Positions 1 through 8,174 of a DNA stretch of 64,000 nt are shown one piece after another. Position 1 is the first letter of the stretch, and each line of letters opens with the position of its first letter. The DNA is taken from assembly GCF_025562755.1 (NCBI RefSeq), contig NZ_CP103300.1, positions 2,615,001-2,679,000 of the forward strand, given 5' to 3'. Made by a program: the position numbers and the translations under genes. The stretch comes from Endozoicomonas euniceicola (lineage in GTDB: Bacteria; Pseudomonadota; Gammaproteobacteria; Pseudomonadales; Endozoicomonadaceae). The notes below the pieces were generated by a model. That model had not been told where the DNA came from. It saw nothing but the letters and a program-made list of their open reading frames with translations, and ran no database searches.

Positions 1-185
1 CTACAGGAGATAAGCGTCTGCCTTATATATATAGATAGAAGGTATATAAAGGTACAGTAGAAGTCTGTAAAACTCAGTGGGATAGCAACCTGCTTATAGA
101 TCACAGGGTTGAAATTGAGATTCCTTAGATGAAGATAGCCAGTTGCCTCAGTAAATAACCAAGTTAACTGGGCAAGGCTTACTCT
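1..185. other. AT-rich leader left of the integrase gene
   Basis: No gene is visible in this stretch. It is rich in TATA words, including TATATAGATAG near position 28. The same word recurs near 1715, just after the integrase gene. Such AT-rich repeats beside an integrase could be arm-type binding sites, but I found no clear att core or tRNA end. The left limit of the mobile element may lie outside the window. Confidence 0.3.
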
Positions 186-1586
186 ATGTCTTTTAATGAT
201 TTTTTCGAAAACCGGCTTTATTTGTCCAGATATACATCTACTTTTATATACCTAAGGTTATATGTGTATAGGCGTGTTCGTTTTACTAACCAACATGCCA
301 TCAGTGTTTCCGGTATCTCCAGCGAAAACAAAGGGTTACGCCCGTCACAATGCCTACATATACGCCGACGCAATGGCAATTACTCCTATCAAAGACGATT
401 CAAAGATCGGATACACTCCATCAGTTTGAGAACCACTTGTGCCAACAGTGCCAAGTTAATAGCTGTATTGATGGATTTGATCTTAGAAGTGAAGAGTACC
501 GAGTTAAACATATTTGCCGATCTGAAGGCGGAACTGGAGCAGGCATACCACACAGCTTGCAGTCTGACCAAAGCAACAATCGAGACATGCTTGCAGGAAT
601 TACCGGAAGCTGAACAGGCACACACGCCATTGGAAGATAGGCAGCAGGCAGAGAACGCCAGAGAGTACGCCGATAAAGTCAGAACCCTTTGCAGGCTTGA
701 TACTGGAAACGATACTAATAATACTGGAACCGATACTGCTAATACCGTACCTGCAAGAGTGATACCTGATATTGATACCCTGACTGAACGCTGTTGCAGC
801 AATAAGGCAAAGCTTGGCAACTGGGAACCACACCAGATAAAGCGGAACACCTATCGAGCGAGAAAGGTTGTTCAAATGTTCAAAGCAAGTAGCGGCATTA
901 CCTGTGTGACTAATATTGAAAAGTCTGACGTAGTTCAGTTTAAGGAAACGTTATTAGAAACGTACGCCATCAGCAGCGCATCAACCATGTTTAACCAACT
1001 GGCGGCTGTTATTCAATGGGTCGTATCGAATACTAAGTATCTGGAGCTGAACAGGTTTGCCCAAGTGGGGGCATTCAAGAAGATCACCAGCAAATCAGCA
1101 CCAGCGATGACACCGGACAACATGAAACGGTTACTTGCCGCCAGTCCTGAACAGTACCACCACTTCTATAAACTGTACTATTTCACTGGTGTTCGTACTG
1201 GTGAGCTACTGAACTGTGCTGATTGGGTTGAGGTTGATGGAGTCAAGTGTCTGCAGATCAGGACGACCAAGACGGCAGCAGGTGAAAGGACGATACCGTT
1301 ACACCATTCAATAACTGACCTGTTTGGTTCTCGCTTGCGGACGACCGCCAGAACACTGAACGCCCATATGAAAACCATTGACGACGACCATAGTGTCTAT
1401 TCGTTTCGTCATGGTATGGCTAACAGGCTGCGTGCTGTGGACACCTGCACTGACGGGCTACTGGCGGCGGTACTCGGTCATACGCAGAAACAGATAGCTC
1501 ATAAAGTCTATGGGACGGGTTTTGATGTGCAGCGTATGAGAAAAGTAATTGATTTAATACCAGCGTTAGACGAACGGAGGCCATAG
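186..1586 (+). CDS. Tyrosine recombinase / phage-type integrase
   Basis: The 466-aa product is a site-specific tyrosine recombinase expected to integrate and excise the surrounding element. The N-terminal part (about residues 55-100) resembles the arm-binding segment of integrases: a basic HIRRRNGNYSYQRR stretch followed by an SLRTT-like motif. The C-terminal catalytic domain (about 290-450) shows the first active-site Arg in FTGVRTGELL (R337), the second box as YSFRH (R408, H409), and LGHTQKQIAHKVYG with the His and the presumed Tyr nucleophile. The ATG at 186 is the most upstream start; it has no convincing Shine-Dalgarno sequence. Later starts would cut the N-terminal motif, so I keep it. 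The middle (about 130-190) is low-complexity and Thr/Asn-rich. The gene stands alone at the left edge of the element. Confidence 0.85.
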   Translation: MSFNDFFENRLYLSRYTSTFIYLRLYVYRRVRFTNQHAISVSGISSENKGLRPSQCLHIRRRNGNYSYQRRFKDRIHSISLRTTCANSAKLIAVLMDLILEVKSTELNIFADLKAELEQAYHTACSLTKATIETCLQELPEAEQAHTPLEDRQQAENAREYADKVRTLCRLDTGNDTNNTGTDTANTVPARVIPDIDTLTERCCSNKAKLGNWEPHQIKRNTYRARKVVQMFKASSGITCVTNIEKSDVVQFKETLLETYAISSASTMFNQLAAVIQWVVSNTKYLELNRFAQVGAFKKITSKSAPAMTPDNMKRLLAASPEQYHHFYKLYYFTGVRTGELLNCADWVEVDGVKCLQIRTTKTAAGERTIPLHHSITDLFGSRLRTTARTLNAHMKTIDDDHSVYSFRHGMANRLRAVDTCTDGLLAAVLGHTQKQIAHKVYGTGFDVQRMRKVIDLIPALDERRP

Positions 1587-2040
1587 AGGCACCTAGGAGG
1601 CGATTTAAGGCATGAGCCTATGCAGTTGGATAGGTTCAGTAGAAAAGCCCTCAGATCGTCCAGAATTAGCTCAGAGCGTTTCAGGCTGTTTGTGTGACCG
1701 TATTTATACCGGCGTATATAGATAGGGTACCTTATATATGTGTGGGAATCGCTAGGGTGAAAGCTGATTTCTAGCTCGCACTTGTTGGGGGTTTATTCTT
1801 AATACTAAGTCCGCGGTTCCCCCCCAGTGCCGGGGGAGGGGGGTATGCCTTTCGGGTTGTCTATGGTAGTCAGGGGGGGGGTGGTATGCCCTTCTGTTTT
1901 TTCTGGCGACGACTGACGACGACTGCCACTACTGAAACGATTGGTCATATAGTAGTGGTGGTGTTAGTCCACCAGCCACCAGCCATTGATCAGCACCAGC
2001 CATTGACCAGACCAGCCGACTACCAGCCGACTACCAGCCG
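1587..2040. other. Intergenic region with G-runs and ACCAGC repeats
   Basis: No established gene lies here. Three things stand out. A C/G-run patch at about 1819-1885 contains several runs of five to nine G or C, and the word GGTATGCC occurs twice in it. Many CCAGC/ACCAGC words lie between 1967 and 2043, including three tandem copies of the 10-mer GACTACCAGC with slight variation. A possible 37-codon ORF is at 1612-1725. Confidence 0.5.
1612..1725 (+). CDS. Possible 37-aa small ORF after integrase
   Basis: An ATG at 1612 opens a 37-codon frame ending TAG at 1723-1725. An AGGAGG sits at 1595-1600, eleven bases upstream, which is a strong but slightly distant ribosome site. The peptide has no recognisable domain. 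Small ORFs beside integrases are often excisionases, but this sequence shows no helix-turn-helix, so the call rests on the ribosome site alone. Confidence 0.2.
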   Translation: MSLCSWIGSVEKPSDRPELAQSVSGCLCDRIYTGVYR

Positions 2041-2054
2041 ACTACATTACCTAT

Positions 2055-2177
2055 TGTGCTTTTAGGGTACACTCTAGCGGTAGTACAGTAATCATTTAAT
2101 AAAGTGTGCTTTTAGGGTTGTATTCTAAAAAAGTACATGTATTATAGTTAGCACCTAGAGCCTAACGGCACACTTTA
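2055..2177. promoter_or_regulatory. Dyad-rich region upstream of resolvase (candidate res/operator)
   Basis: The word GTGCTTTTAGGGT occurs twice, near 2055 and near 2105. The second copy lies in the imperfect dyad TTTTAG-9 nt-CTAAAA. A perfect 10-bp inverted repeat, TAAAGTGTGC at 2100-2109 and GCACACTTTA at 2168-2177, encloses the spacer just before the resolvase gene. Resolvase genes are commonly preceded by their res sites, so a recombination or autoregulatory site is a reasonable inference. Confidence 0.4.
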
Positions 2178-2196
2178 GTACATCAGGAGTACAACC

Positions 2197-2757
2197 ATGA
2201 CCAACGCAGTTTACATCCGTGTTTCTTCCGTTGACCAGAACACCGACCGCCAATATGAGATAGTGGAAGACGGTTTCAAAGTCTTTGAAGATAAGTGCAG
2301 TGGAGGCAGCACCGACCGTCCAGCATTGAAAGAATTACTCAACTGGGTAAGGGAAGGGGACACCATTCACGTATTCAGTATTGACCGTCTGGCGAGGAAC
2401 CTTGACGACCTACGCAAGCTAGTCACTGACCTGAATGACCGTGGCATCGGTATCAAGTTTCACAAAGAGAATCTTTCATTCATACCCGGTGCTGCGGACA
2501 AGATGAATAAACTCATGCTGGCAATGCTGGGTGCTGTTGCAGAATTTGAACGGGACATGATCAGGGAACGTCAAGCAGAAGGCATTGCCAAAGCTAAGGC
2601 TAAAGGTGTCTATAAAGGTCGCAAGCCTTCCAGCAAGCGAGACCAGATTAAAGCTATGCTGGAAGCTGGCAAGGGTGTTACCGCTATTGCGAAAGAGTTG
2701 GAAGTTGGACGTACGACGGTGTACGGAGTCAAGCGGGAATTAGAGCAAGCTGCGTAA
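2197..2757 (+). CDS. Serine recombinase (resolvase/invertase family)
   Basis: The 186-aa protein is a small serine recombinase of the Tn3 resolvase/DNA-invertase class. The N-terminal catalytic domain begins YIRVSSVDQNTDRQ with the nucleophilic Ser near residue 9. It continues with the FSIDRLARNLDDL block, whose Arg residues are active-site members, and the EFERDMIRERQAEGI helix. The C-terminal helix-turn-helix (about 145-183) reads GVTAIAKELEVGRTTVYGVKREL. Length and domain order are normal for the family. An AGGAG sits upstream of the ATG. In plasmids and integrative elements such enzymes resolve multimers or invert segments; its neighbour RepA-like helicase fits a plasmid-like module. Upstream dyads are candidate sites. 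Confidence 0.92.
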   Translation: MTNAVYIRVSSVDQNTDRQYEIVEDGFKVFEDKCSGGSTDRPALKELLNWVREGDTIHVFSIDRLARNLDDLRKLVTDLNDRGIGIKFHKENLSFIPGAADKMNKLMLAMLGAVAEFERDMIRERQAEGIAKAKAKGVYKGRKPSSKRDQIKAMLEAGKGVTAIAKELEVGRTTVYGVKRELEQAA

Positions 2758-2896
2758 GTGGACGCACTAATATTTTTATCGTTTGAAATAGTGTCAAAGT
2801 AGAAAGGCAAGTTAATCAGGTGGTGAAACTGCGAGGCAACTTTTGGAACAGGAACCTCGCAGCCAGCCACCAGCAACCCATAGGAGTAAGTCACTA

Positions 2897-4168
2897 ATGA
2901 CTGATTCAGTATACAACACTACCAATACACCTATCCAGCCAGCACCAGAAGTGGTTGAGTTCTTTGGAGCAGAAGAGCTTGCAGGTATGCAGGCAGAACT
3001 GGAGGCTGACAATGCGAAGTCCCTCGCAGCAACTGGCAAACTGTACCTGAAACACAACACGGCAGACGGTACGCCACGTAAACGAGCGCTGGACGATGAC
3101 ACGGCTGAACAGTTGGCTGATGGTCACATTACTGAAGAGCAGTTGCAGCAACGGTTAAAAGAACGATTTAAAGGAACGATGATGGCTCGCAGTGAGAGTA
3201 AACCACAAGCCCCTGATTGGCTGGTCTGGGACTGGTTTGAGAAAGATTCAGTATCTTGTGTATTCGCACCACCAGCCAGCGGTAAATCATTTATGACCAT
3301 CGACCTTGCTTGCTGCGTGGCTACAGGCACACCATGGCAAGGGCATGACGTTGAACAAGGGTTTGTATTCTACATTGCAGGCGAGGGTTACAACGGTATT
3401 AAACGTCGTCTGGAAGCGTGGCAGATCAAGAACAATCAGGATATTGACCCAACTGACAAGGGCGGTTTAGCAATGACCGATAGCCCGATTCTGATCGGTG
3501 AACCTGATGGCTTGCTTGAATTGTTTGACAATATCGACTACTGCTTTGACGGCGTAGCACCTAACCTCGTTGTAATTGATACTGTTGCTCGTTGCTTTGG
3601 CTCTGGTGACGAGAACAGCACAAGGGATATGAACGCCTTTGTAAAAGCCGTTGATCTGATCAAGAAAAAGTACGGTTGTACTGTGCTGTTAGTTCACCAC
3701 ACTGGACATGGTACTCAAGAGCGTGGTCGTGGCAGTTCGGTTCTGATCGGCGCATTAGATTCTGAATACAAGATCAAGAAAAGCGATGACTCCATAGTTA
3801 CCTTGTCATGTACGAAAATGAAAGACGGCGTGGAACCTAAGCCGATGAACATGGAATTTGCAACCGTTGACCTCGGAGTAATTGACAAGAAAGGGCGCAT
3901 GATCACCAGTGCTGTGCTGTTGCAGACTGATAAAGAGCCTCAGCAGGACACAAAGCCAGTGAAGTTATCTGCCAACCACGAGGCAGTCATGCAGGCTATC
4001 AGGTCACGTACTGCCATTGGTGAGTCATGTACTGTCGCCCTTATCCGTGACGACCTGAAGGCACACGGTTTGAACGTCAATGCTTATTCGAAGTGGATAA
4101 CGGCACTGGTTGAAAAAGGATTGGTTCGTATTGATGGGGATACCATGATACCAATCTGCCAGAACTGA
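2897..4168 (+). CDS. RepA-like AAA ATPase / replicative helicase
   Basis: The 423-aa product (from the ATG at 2897) is a RecA-fold ATPase of the plasmid RepA/AAA_25 type, a hexameric helicase for replication initiation. After about 95 linker residues comes the Walker A APPASGKSF, then FYIAGEGYNGIKRRLEAW, Walker B VVIDTVARCFGSGDENS, the LLVHHTGHG box and the RGSSVLIGALD segment typical of this family. A C-terminal winged-helix-like portion follows. An upstream GTG/ATG frame extends to 2843, but the ATG at 2897 has AGGAG at 2882-2886 and is preferred. A strong intrinsic terminator follows directly. The iterons at 6480 could be its origin, which is inference. Family identity is good; the exact replication role is inferred. 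Confidence 0.85.
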   Translation: MTDSVYNTTNTPIQPAPEVVEFFGAEELAGMQAELEADNAKSLAATGKLYLKHNTADGTPRKRALDDDTAEQLADGHITEEQLQQRLKERFKGTMMARSESKPQAPDWLVWDWFEKDSVSCVFAPPASGKSFMTIDLACCVATGTPWQGHDVEQGFVFYIAGEGYNGIKRRLEAWQIKNNQDIDPTDKGGLAMTDSPILIGEPDGLLELFDNIDYCFDGVAPNLVVIDTVARCFGSGDENSTRDMNAFVKAVDLIKKKYGCTVLLVHHTGHGTQERGRGSSVLIGALDSEYKIKKSDDSIVTLSCTKMKDGVEPKPMNMEFATVDLGVIDKKGRMITSAVLLQTDKEPQQDTKPVKLSANHEAVMQAIRSRTAIGESCTVALIRDDLKAHGLNVNAYSKWITALVEKGLVRIDGDTMIPICQN

Positions 4169-4190
4169 CGACTGACTTCTGATTGAACCT

Positions 4191-4220
4191 GAAGGGTAGC
4201 TGTAGTGGCTACCCTTTTTT
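4191..4220 (+). terminator. Rho-independent terminator after repA-like gene
   Basis: GGGTAGC at 4194-4200 pairs perfectly with GCTACCC at 4208-4214, with a seven-base loop and six T residues directly after. It lies 25 bases past the helicase stop codon. Confidence 0.88.
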
Positions 4221-4223
4221 GTA

Positions 4224-4659
4224 TCTGCAATATGAATGAATATGCAAAATAAACAAGATTCGTCGGTCTCGTCTCGTCTCTTAGGGAAGTGACGACGACG
4301 ACGAGCAAACCAAAAACTGAACCCCTTGATTTTACTGGGCTGTAGACAATCGTCGGTCGCTCGTCGTCGGTCGTTCGTCGGTCGTTCGTCATCAGTCAAA
4401 GTGCAAGGTTATTCTATTTGCTGTAATAACTATTCAGTTGGACAATGGTTCTTTTTATGCCTGACTGTATTAGATCAGACAACCAATGCACATAACCAAT
4501 TAGTTGTCTAGTGATTTAGATCAATGGATTGAACGACAACGGTTGCCCCTGCATAGAAGACCATGCTTTGATACTCCGCCACCAGCAGAACCGGCAGGAT
4601 TTATTTCTGTGTATTTCTGTCGTTACCCGTGAATCATCTAAAAGAAACATTTAAGAAGT
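4224..4659. other. Intergenic region with CGTC/GACG repeats
   Basis: No gene is supported. The left half is dominated by CGTC words. GTCGGTCTCGTCTCGTC near 4261 faces GACGACGACGACGAG near 4291. A run of CGTCGGTCGTT-type repeats follows at 4350-4390. A CCACCAGCAG word occurs near 4578, matching the ACCAGC pattern seen before other genes of the element. Confidence 0.5.
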
Positions 4660-5424
4660 ATGTTTAATCAGAGCAACAGCATCCATAGTCCATGGTGGAA
4701 TAAACCTTGTGCAGTCCCCGGATGTAAACGACCAGTACGAGTACTGAATGACAGGCAAGTGGGGACGTATTGCCAGCAGCATATGAATCATAAAAACAGA
4801 TACGGTCATCCGTACATGAAGTACAGCATCCATCAAGATGACACTAAATGTTTACGGTCTCGCATAGTTCACCGTTGGGACAAGCTCCAACACAAGCAGC
4901 CGCTGATAGACGAGCTGGAATATTGGAAACAGCAAGCGACGAACAACACGGCGGCTATGGTCTATCGTGACGGCAATGTCTGGAATAAATGGTCGGATAT
5001 GTTCCAAGCGCCGGTATATAAGAAGGTCAAGAATACGGCGAGCGTGGGTAACTTCATTGACCGTTGTCGGAACGGGTACCGTGAACTCTGGTGGTTCATT
5101 GGCGGCATAGCCCATGCAGTCGGCGTTGAGGAATACGCCCAACAGATAGTTACGAAACTGTGCATGGCGTGGGGACACGAGGTGTACTTTGAATATGGCA
5201 CACCGTTAATGACAGATCGGCTTTGGGTAAAACAGGCATTCTTGAATCGACCGCACCATGCGAAGGTAATCTTCGGCAGCACCAATAAAGAAATGGCACA
5301 CCACCTGTTGATCTTCAAGAACCGCAAGGTTGAACGTTTGAAGGCTGAAATAATGATGGGCGATACCGTCGGCGGTTGGGACTTTGTGAAGGGAAGGCTG
5401 GACGAACGGCAAGGGTTAACCTAA
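4660..5424 (+). CDS. Hypothetical protein with N-terminal zinc-binding motif
   Basis: The 254-aa protein opens with a Cys/His motif at about residues 18-43: C and C in CAVPGC, then C and H in YCQQH, followed by NRYGHP. This pattern is common at the start of phage and plasmid HNH-like proteins and looks like a treble-clef zinc site. The rest (about 100-240) has no motif I recognise and is rich in Trp and aromatic residues. The ATG at 4660 has AAGAAG close upstream. The 3-prime end overlaps an upstream extension of the next frame, but the next gene probably starts later, at 5583. It sits between the replication gene and a GIY-YIG-like gene, so a DNA-processing role is possible but unproven. Confidence 0.65.
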   Translation: MFNQSNSIHSPWWNKPCAVPGCKRPVRVLNDRQVGTYCQQHMNHKNRYGHPYMKYSIHQDDTKCLRSRIVHRWDKLQHKQPLIDELEYWKQQATNNTAAMVYRDGNVWNKWSDMFQAPVYKKVKNTASVGNFIDRCRNGYRELWWFIGGIAHAVGVEEYAQQIVTKLCMAWGHEVYFEYGTPLMTDRLWVKQAFLNRPHHAKVIFGSTNKEMAHHLLIFKNRKVERLKAEIMMGDTVGGWDFVKGRLDERQGLT

Positions 5425-5582
5425 ATCAGCACCACCAGCACATTGAAAAGTCGATACGTCGGTTTGACAGTTCGAGAATTGAGCCACCAGCACACTTTTA
5501 TTATTCGCTGAATTTAGCGAAAAACCTAACACCACCAGCACCACCAGTATCAAATACTTTTAGCCAATATTGGAGAAAACCT

Positions 5583-6335
5583 ATGGTCAAAGAAGGTACC
5601 CAAACATTCAGAAAGTTCTGCAAGCATTGTGATAGCGAACAGGACTTCTATCAAAGTAATGGCAAGTGCGTGGAGTGTATGCGGAAGATGAACGCCAAGA
5701 ACAACCCCAAGAACAACCCCAAGAACAACCCCAAACAGCACAGCACCGCCAGCAACTACCAGCCAGCCGACAACCTTAAGCCATTGGGAATGACCAAAGT
5801 CGAATATGACAACTGCACTGACCCAGACTTTGAACGCCTGTATCTGGCCAGCGTGTACCGTCTGACTCACAGACCGACCGGTCATACCTACATTGGTCAA
5901 ACTGAAAGAAGTACGGATAACCGGGTACATAGCCACTTTAGCCAAGCTCAAAGACTTAAAAAGGACGGCTCTGGCGAGTACGTGTATGACCATCCAATGG
6001 CGGCGTTTATCCGAGGGCGTATTGCTGAAGTCGGACTTCAGATAGCCAAAGAAGAATGGACAACCAGTATCATCAACCAAAAGGTTTTCAATCTTGAACC
6101 CGGCGATAAAGAGCGGGTTAAACAGGTGCTGTTGCAGATCGAAGGTAGCTACATTGATTCAGAATTGCAGCACCCATTGAACCTGAACGAACAGACTTCA
6201 GCGGTTGAGTTGTTCACAGTACCTCAACTATCCGGCAAGGCACCGGCAGATACTGAAACACCGCTGGACGACTTTGGCCGGTTTGAAGCCCAGTCGAAAG
6301 CGGTCATAGCTGCGTATCAGAAAAGTCGTACCTAA
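5583..6335 (+). CDS. GIY-YIG-like nuclease with zinc ribbon
   Basis: From the ATG at 5583 (GGAG at about 5571-5574) the protein has 250 aa; the open frame extends further upstream but lacks a ribosome site there. An N-terminal CxxC...CxxC zinc ribbon (CKHC ... CVEC) is followed by a NNPK tripled linker encoded by a 12-bp tandem repeat. Then comes a GIY-YIG-like core: VYRLTHRPTGHTYIGQTE with YIG, an Arg/His-rich helix (DNRVHSH), and a downstream Glu in IEGSYIDSEL that fits the catalytic acid. Related proteins in phages and plasmids are homing-type or accessory endonucleases. The two N-terminal pieces suggest a DNA-binding module joined to a nuclease. The first Tyr of the GIY triad is atypical, so the nuclease call is moderate. 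Confidence 0.6.
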   Translation: MVKEGTQTFRKFCKHCDSEQDFYQSNGKCVECMRKMNAKNNPKNNPKNNPKQHSTASNYQPADNLKPLGMTKVEYDNCTDPDFERLYLASVYRLTHRPTGHTYIGQTERSTDNRVHSHFSQAQRLKKDGSGEYVYDHPMAAFIRGRIAEVGLQIAKEEWTTSIINQKVFNLEPGDKERVKQVLLQIEGSYIDSELQHPLNLNEQTSAVELFTVPQLSGKAPADTETPLDDFGRFEAQSKAVIAAYQKSRT

Positions 6336-6933
6336 ATACGTCAAACCGACGTAGTTAAAATACGTCCCTGCTAGCGTGAAACCATAGTTACCCTTGCTGG
6401 CTCTGGTTTCATGCAAGCTCGTTAACGTCTGGTACTGGTATACATCAGCAGTGGTGGTACTACTTCAGAATACATACTCATTAGTAATACATCATTAGTA
6501 ATACATCATTAGTAATACATCATTAGTAATACATCATTAGTAATACATCATTAGTAGGTTACTATCTCTAGCTCTATCTTAAGACATCTATAGTATGTCT
6601 TTCCTTTCCGTCTTTCTATAAGGGAGGTGAAAAGGCACTAACCCCACAGCCCACGTATAGCAAGGGCTTTAGGTTTTCACACTGGTATTCGACCGTGTAA
6701 AAGTGACCCACTTTGTCCTATTTCCGGTCAGTACGCCAGCACCGGACAAAACCGCAAGTTTCTACAGTACACCAGCACACCCACCAGCACACCCACCAGC
6801 ACACCCACCAGCACCAACAAAGTGCTAACAACTCTGCCAACATTCACATACTATGCTAACCTGATGCCCTGTTAAATCAATAGGTTGCACGCATGACCAG
6901 TGACAACAGCGTCAGTTTTACTAACCAGATGTT
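6336..6933. other. Long intergenic region with iterons and ACCAGC repeats
   Basis: No gene is seen between the nuclease-like gene and tetR. The region holds the 14-bp iteron array (6480-6556), a purine-rich AAGGGAGGTGAAAAGG patch near 6620, and a three-fold CACCAGCACACC repeat at about 6773-6815. It is a candidate replication origin or right-end regulatory region. Confidence 0.5.
6480..6556. repeat. 14-bp iteron-like tandem repeat, 5.5 copies
   Basis: The unit ATTAGTAATACATC is repeated head to tail five times without change, at 6480, 6494, 6508, 6522 and 6536. A half copy, ATTAGTA, ends at 6556. Perfect short AT-rich direct repeats downstream of a RepA-like gene are typical of plasmid iteron origins. 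There are no spacers, so it is not a CRISPR. Confidence 0.85.
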
Positions 6934-6969
6934 ATGACCTCTGAACATCAATCTGCGGGGATAGAGTAC

Positions 6970-7611
6970 ATGTCAAAAACAACCGTAAAACCCAGAAAAA
7001 CACCAGTACAGAGCCGATCAAAAAAACGTGTTGAGTCGATTTTAGAGGTGACTGCATCCTTACTGGTAGAGAAAGGTTATGAGTCACTGACAGCAGTAGG
7101 AATAGCAGAAAAAGCCAAAATTCCAGTCGCATCACTCTACCAGTACTACCCCAACAAAGAGGCTGTTATCTACGCGTTGTGCGAAAGTATGATAAACGAC
7201 GTGATGCAGAGGTTTGACGATTACGAAAACTTTGAATCCCATAAACTTGGCATCTGGGAACTGCTCGAATTAATTGGTGAGCAGGAATACGCCAACCCGG
7301 CTAATCATAAGCTTGAGTTTGAACTCAATAGAGCAATGATTGCCATGCCGCAACTGTCAGAGCTGCATGATTCATTTGACGAGCGCATATCAAAACGCTT
7401 TTCTTCAATACTGAAATACTATGGTTCAAAATGGAGTATTGACGAACTGGTCAACCTATCACGTATTGTGTTCAGAATGGGGACAACTTATTTTGAGCAC
7501 ATCAACAATAACCGGGAAAATCCAACGCTGGCAAAACAAAGCAAAGAGCTGATAATGAAAGCAATGGGATCACTGATTCAAGACTGCCTGCATGAACCAG
7601 CAACCAGTTGA
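6970..7611 (+). CDS. TetR/AcrR-family transcriptional regulator
   Basis: The product is a one-component repressor with an N-terminal helix-turn-helix. From the ATG at 6970 it has 213 aa; an in-frame ATG at 6934 would give 225 aa. The 6970 start has GGGG about ten bases upstream and is preferred. The DNA-binding region reads ILEVTASLLVEKGYESLT followed by VGIAEKAKIPVASLYQYYPNKEAVIYAL, the classical TetR pattern. The C-terminal two thirds are helical and variable, as expected for the ligand domain. No efflux pump or enzyme lies next to it; the convergent RDD gene is the only neighbour. It may belong to the mobile element's right edge or to the chromosome. Confidence 0.88.
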   Translation: MSKTTVKPRKTPVQSRSKKRVESILEVTASLLVEKGYESLTAVGIAEKAKIPVASLYQYYPNKEAVIYALCESMINDVMQRFDDYENFESHKLGIWELLELIGEQEYANPANHKLEFELNRAMIAMPQLSELHDSFDERISKRFSSILKYYGSKWSIDELVNLSRIVFRMGTTYFEHINNNRENPTLAKQSKELIMKAMGSLIQDCLHEPATS

Positions 7612-7619
7612 AACACGCA

Positions 7620-7655
7620 GTGAGGGGGGCTGCGCATTATCCCCTCTGCTGATTA
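7620..7655. terminator. Hairpin between convergent tetR and RDD gene
   Basis: GAGGGG near 7622 pairs with CCCCTC near 7641 across a GC-containing loop, between two convergent stop codons. No long T-run follows, so it is a modest bidirectional terminator candidate. Confidence 0.4.
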
Positions 7656-7658
7656 ATT

Positions 7659-8117
7659 TCAATGCTCACTTTTCTTTAATTTAATAACAACAGTGCCTGC
7701 CAGCTTATCGTGCCAGCCCTGCTTTCTCTTATCGATCGCAATCCAGAAAAATCCGAGCATCAGGGGAATGATCGACAGAACGTAACCAACATACCGAATG
7801 GCTGACTGACGAAACCCCGGAACCTGCCCTGTTTTGGCATCAACAACTTGCACCGACGTTGCCATTTTTCCAGGCGTAGCTCCTCTGTAACGCCAGAACA
7901 GAATGACAAACACGACAGGAAACAGCCAGTTGATCAATAGATCCCAACTGCCAAGCACCAGTGCTTCTTTGTGCCAGATCGCGTTGCCATAGATCACAAA
8001 CGTCAACGGGAAAGTAACGAGTAATAATACAAAAGTATCAATCAACGTGGCTCCACAGCGAGCCCAGAAACCTGCGTATTCAATAGATTCGGGAAGCTCC
8101 GGAGCCTGTTCAGTCAT
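7659..8117 (-). CDS. RDD-family inner-membrane protein
   Basis: The 152-aa protein starts with a short acidic tail, then GFWARCGATLIDTF, the Arg-and-Asp signature of the RDD family, inside the first hydrophobic segment. Further membrane segments follow at about 68-86 and 114-132. The GATPGKMATSVQVVD and GWHDKLAGTVVI blocks are also typical. RDD proteins are small membrane proteins of uncertain function; some act in ion exchange. It is transcribed toward tetR and is separated from the downstream-facing gpx gene by about 60 bases, so the two may be cotranscribed on the minus strand. Recognition is by sequence pattern only. Confidence 0.85.
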   Translation of the reverse strand: MTEQAPELPESIEYAGFWARCGATLIDTFVLLLVTFPLTFVIYGNAIWHKEALVLGSWDLLINWLFPVVFVILFWRYRGATPGKMATSVQVVDAKTGQVPGFRQSAIRYVGYVLSIIPLMLGFFWIAIDKRKQGWHDKLAGTVVIKLKKSEH

Positions 8118-8174
8118 GTTTCCACCATTCAGTCCTGATTACATTGTCGTCTTATCGACCTGGAAGCCGATCTC

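Noticed and set aside
389..850. Minus-strand open frame of 153 codons opposite the integrase
   Set aside because: The integrase frame has catalytic residues; the other strand has no motif.
6480..6556. CRISPR array
   Set aside because: The 14-bp units are contiguous with no spacers, and no cas genes are present.
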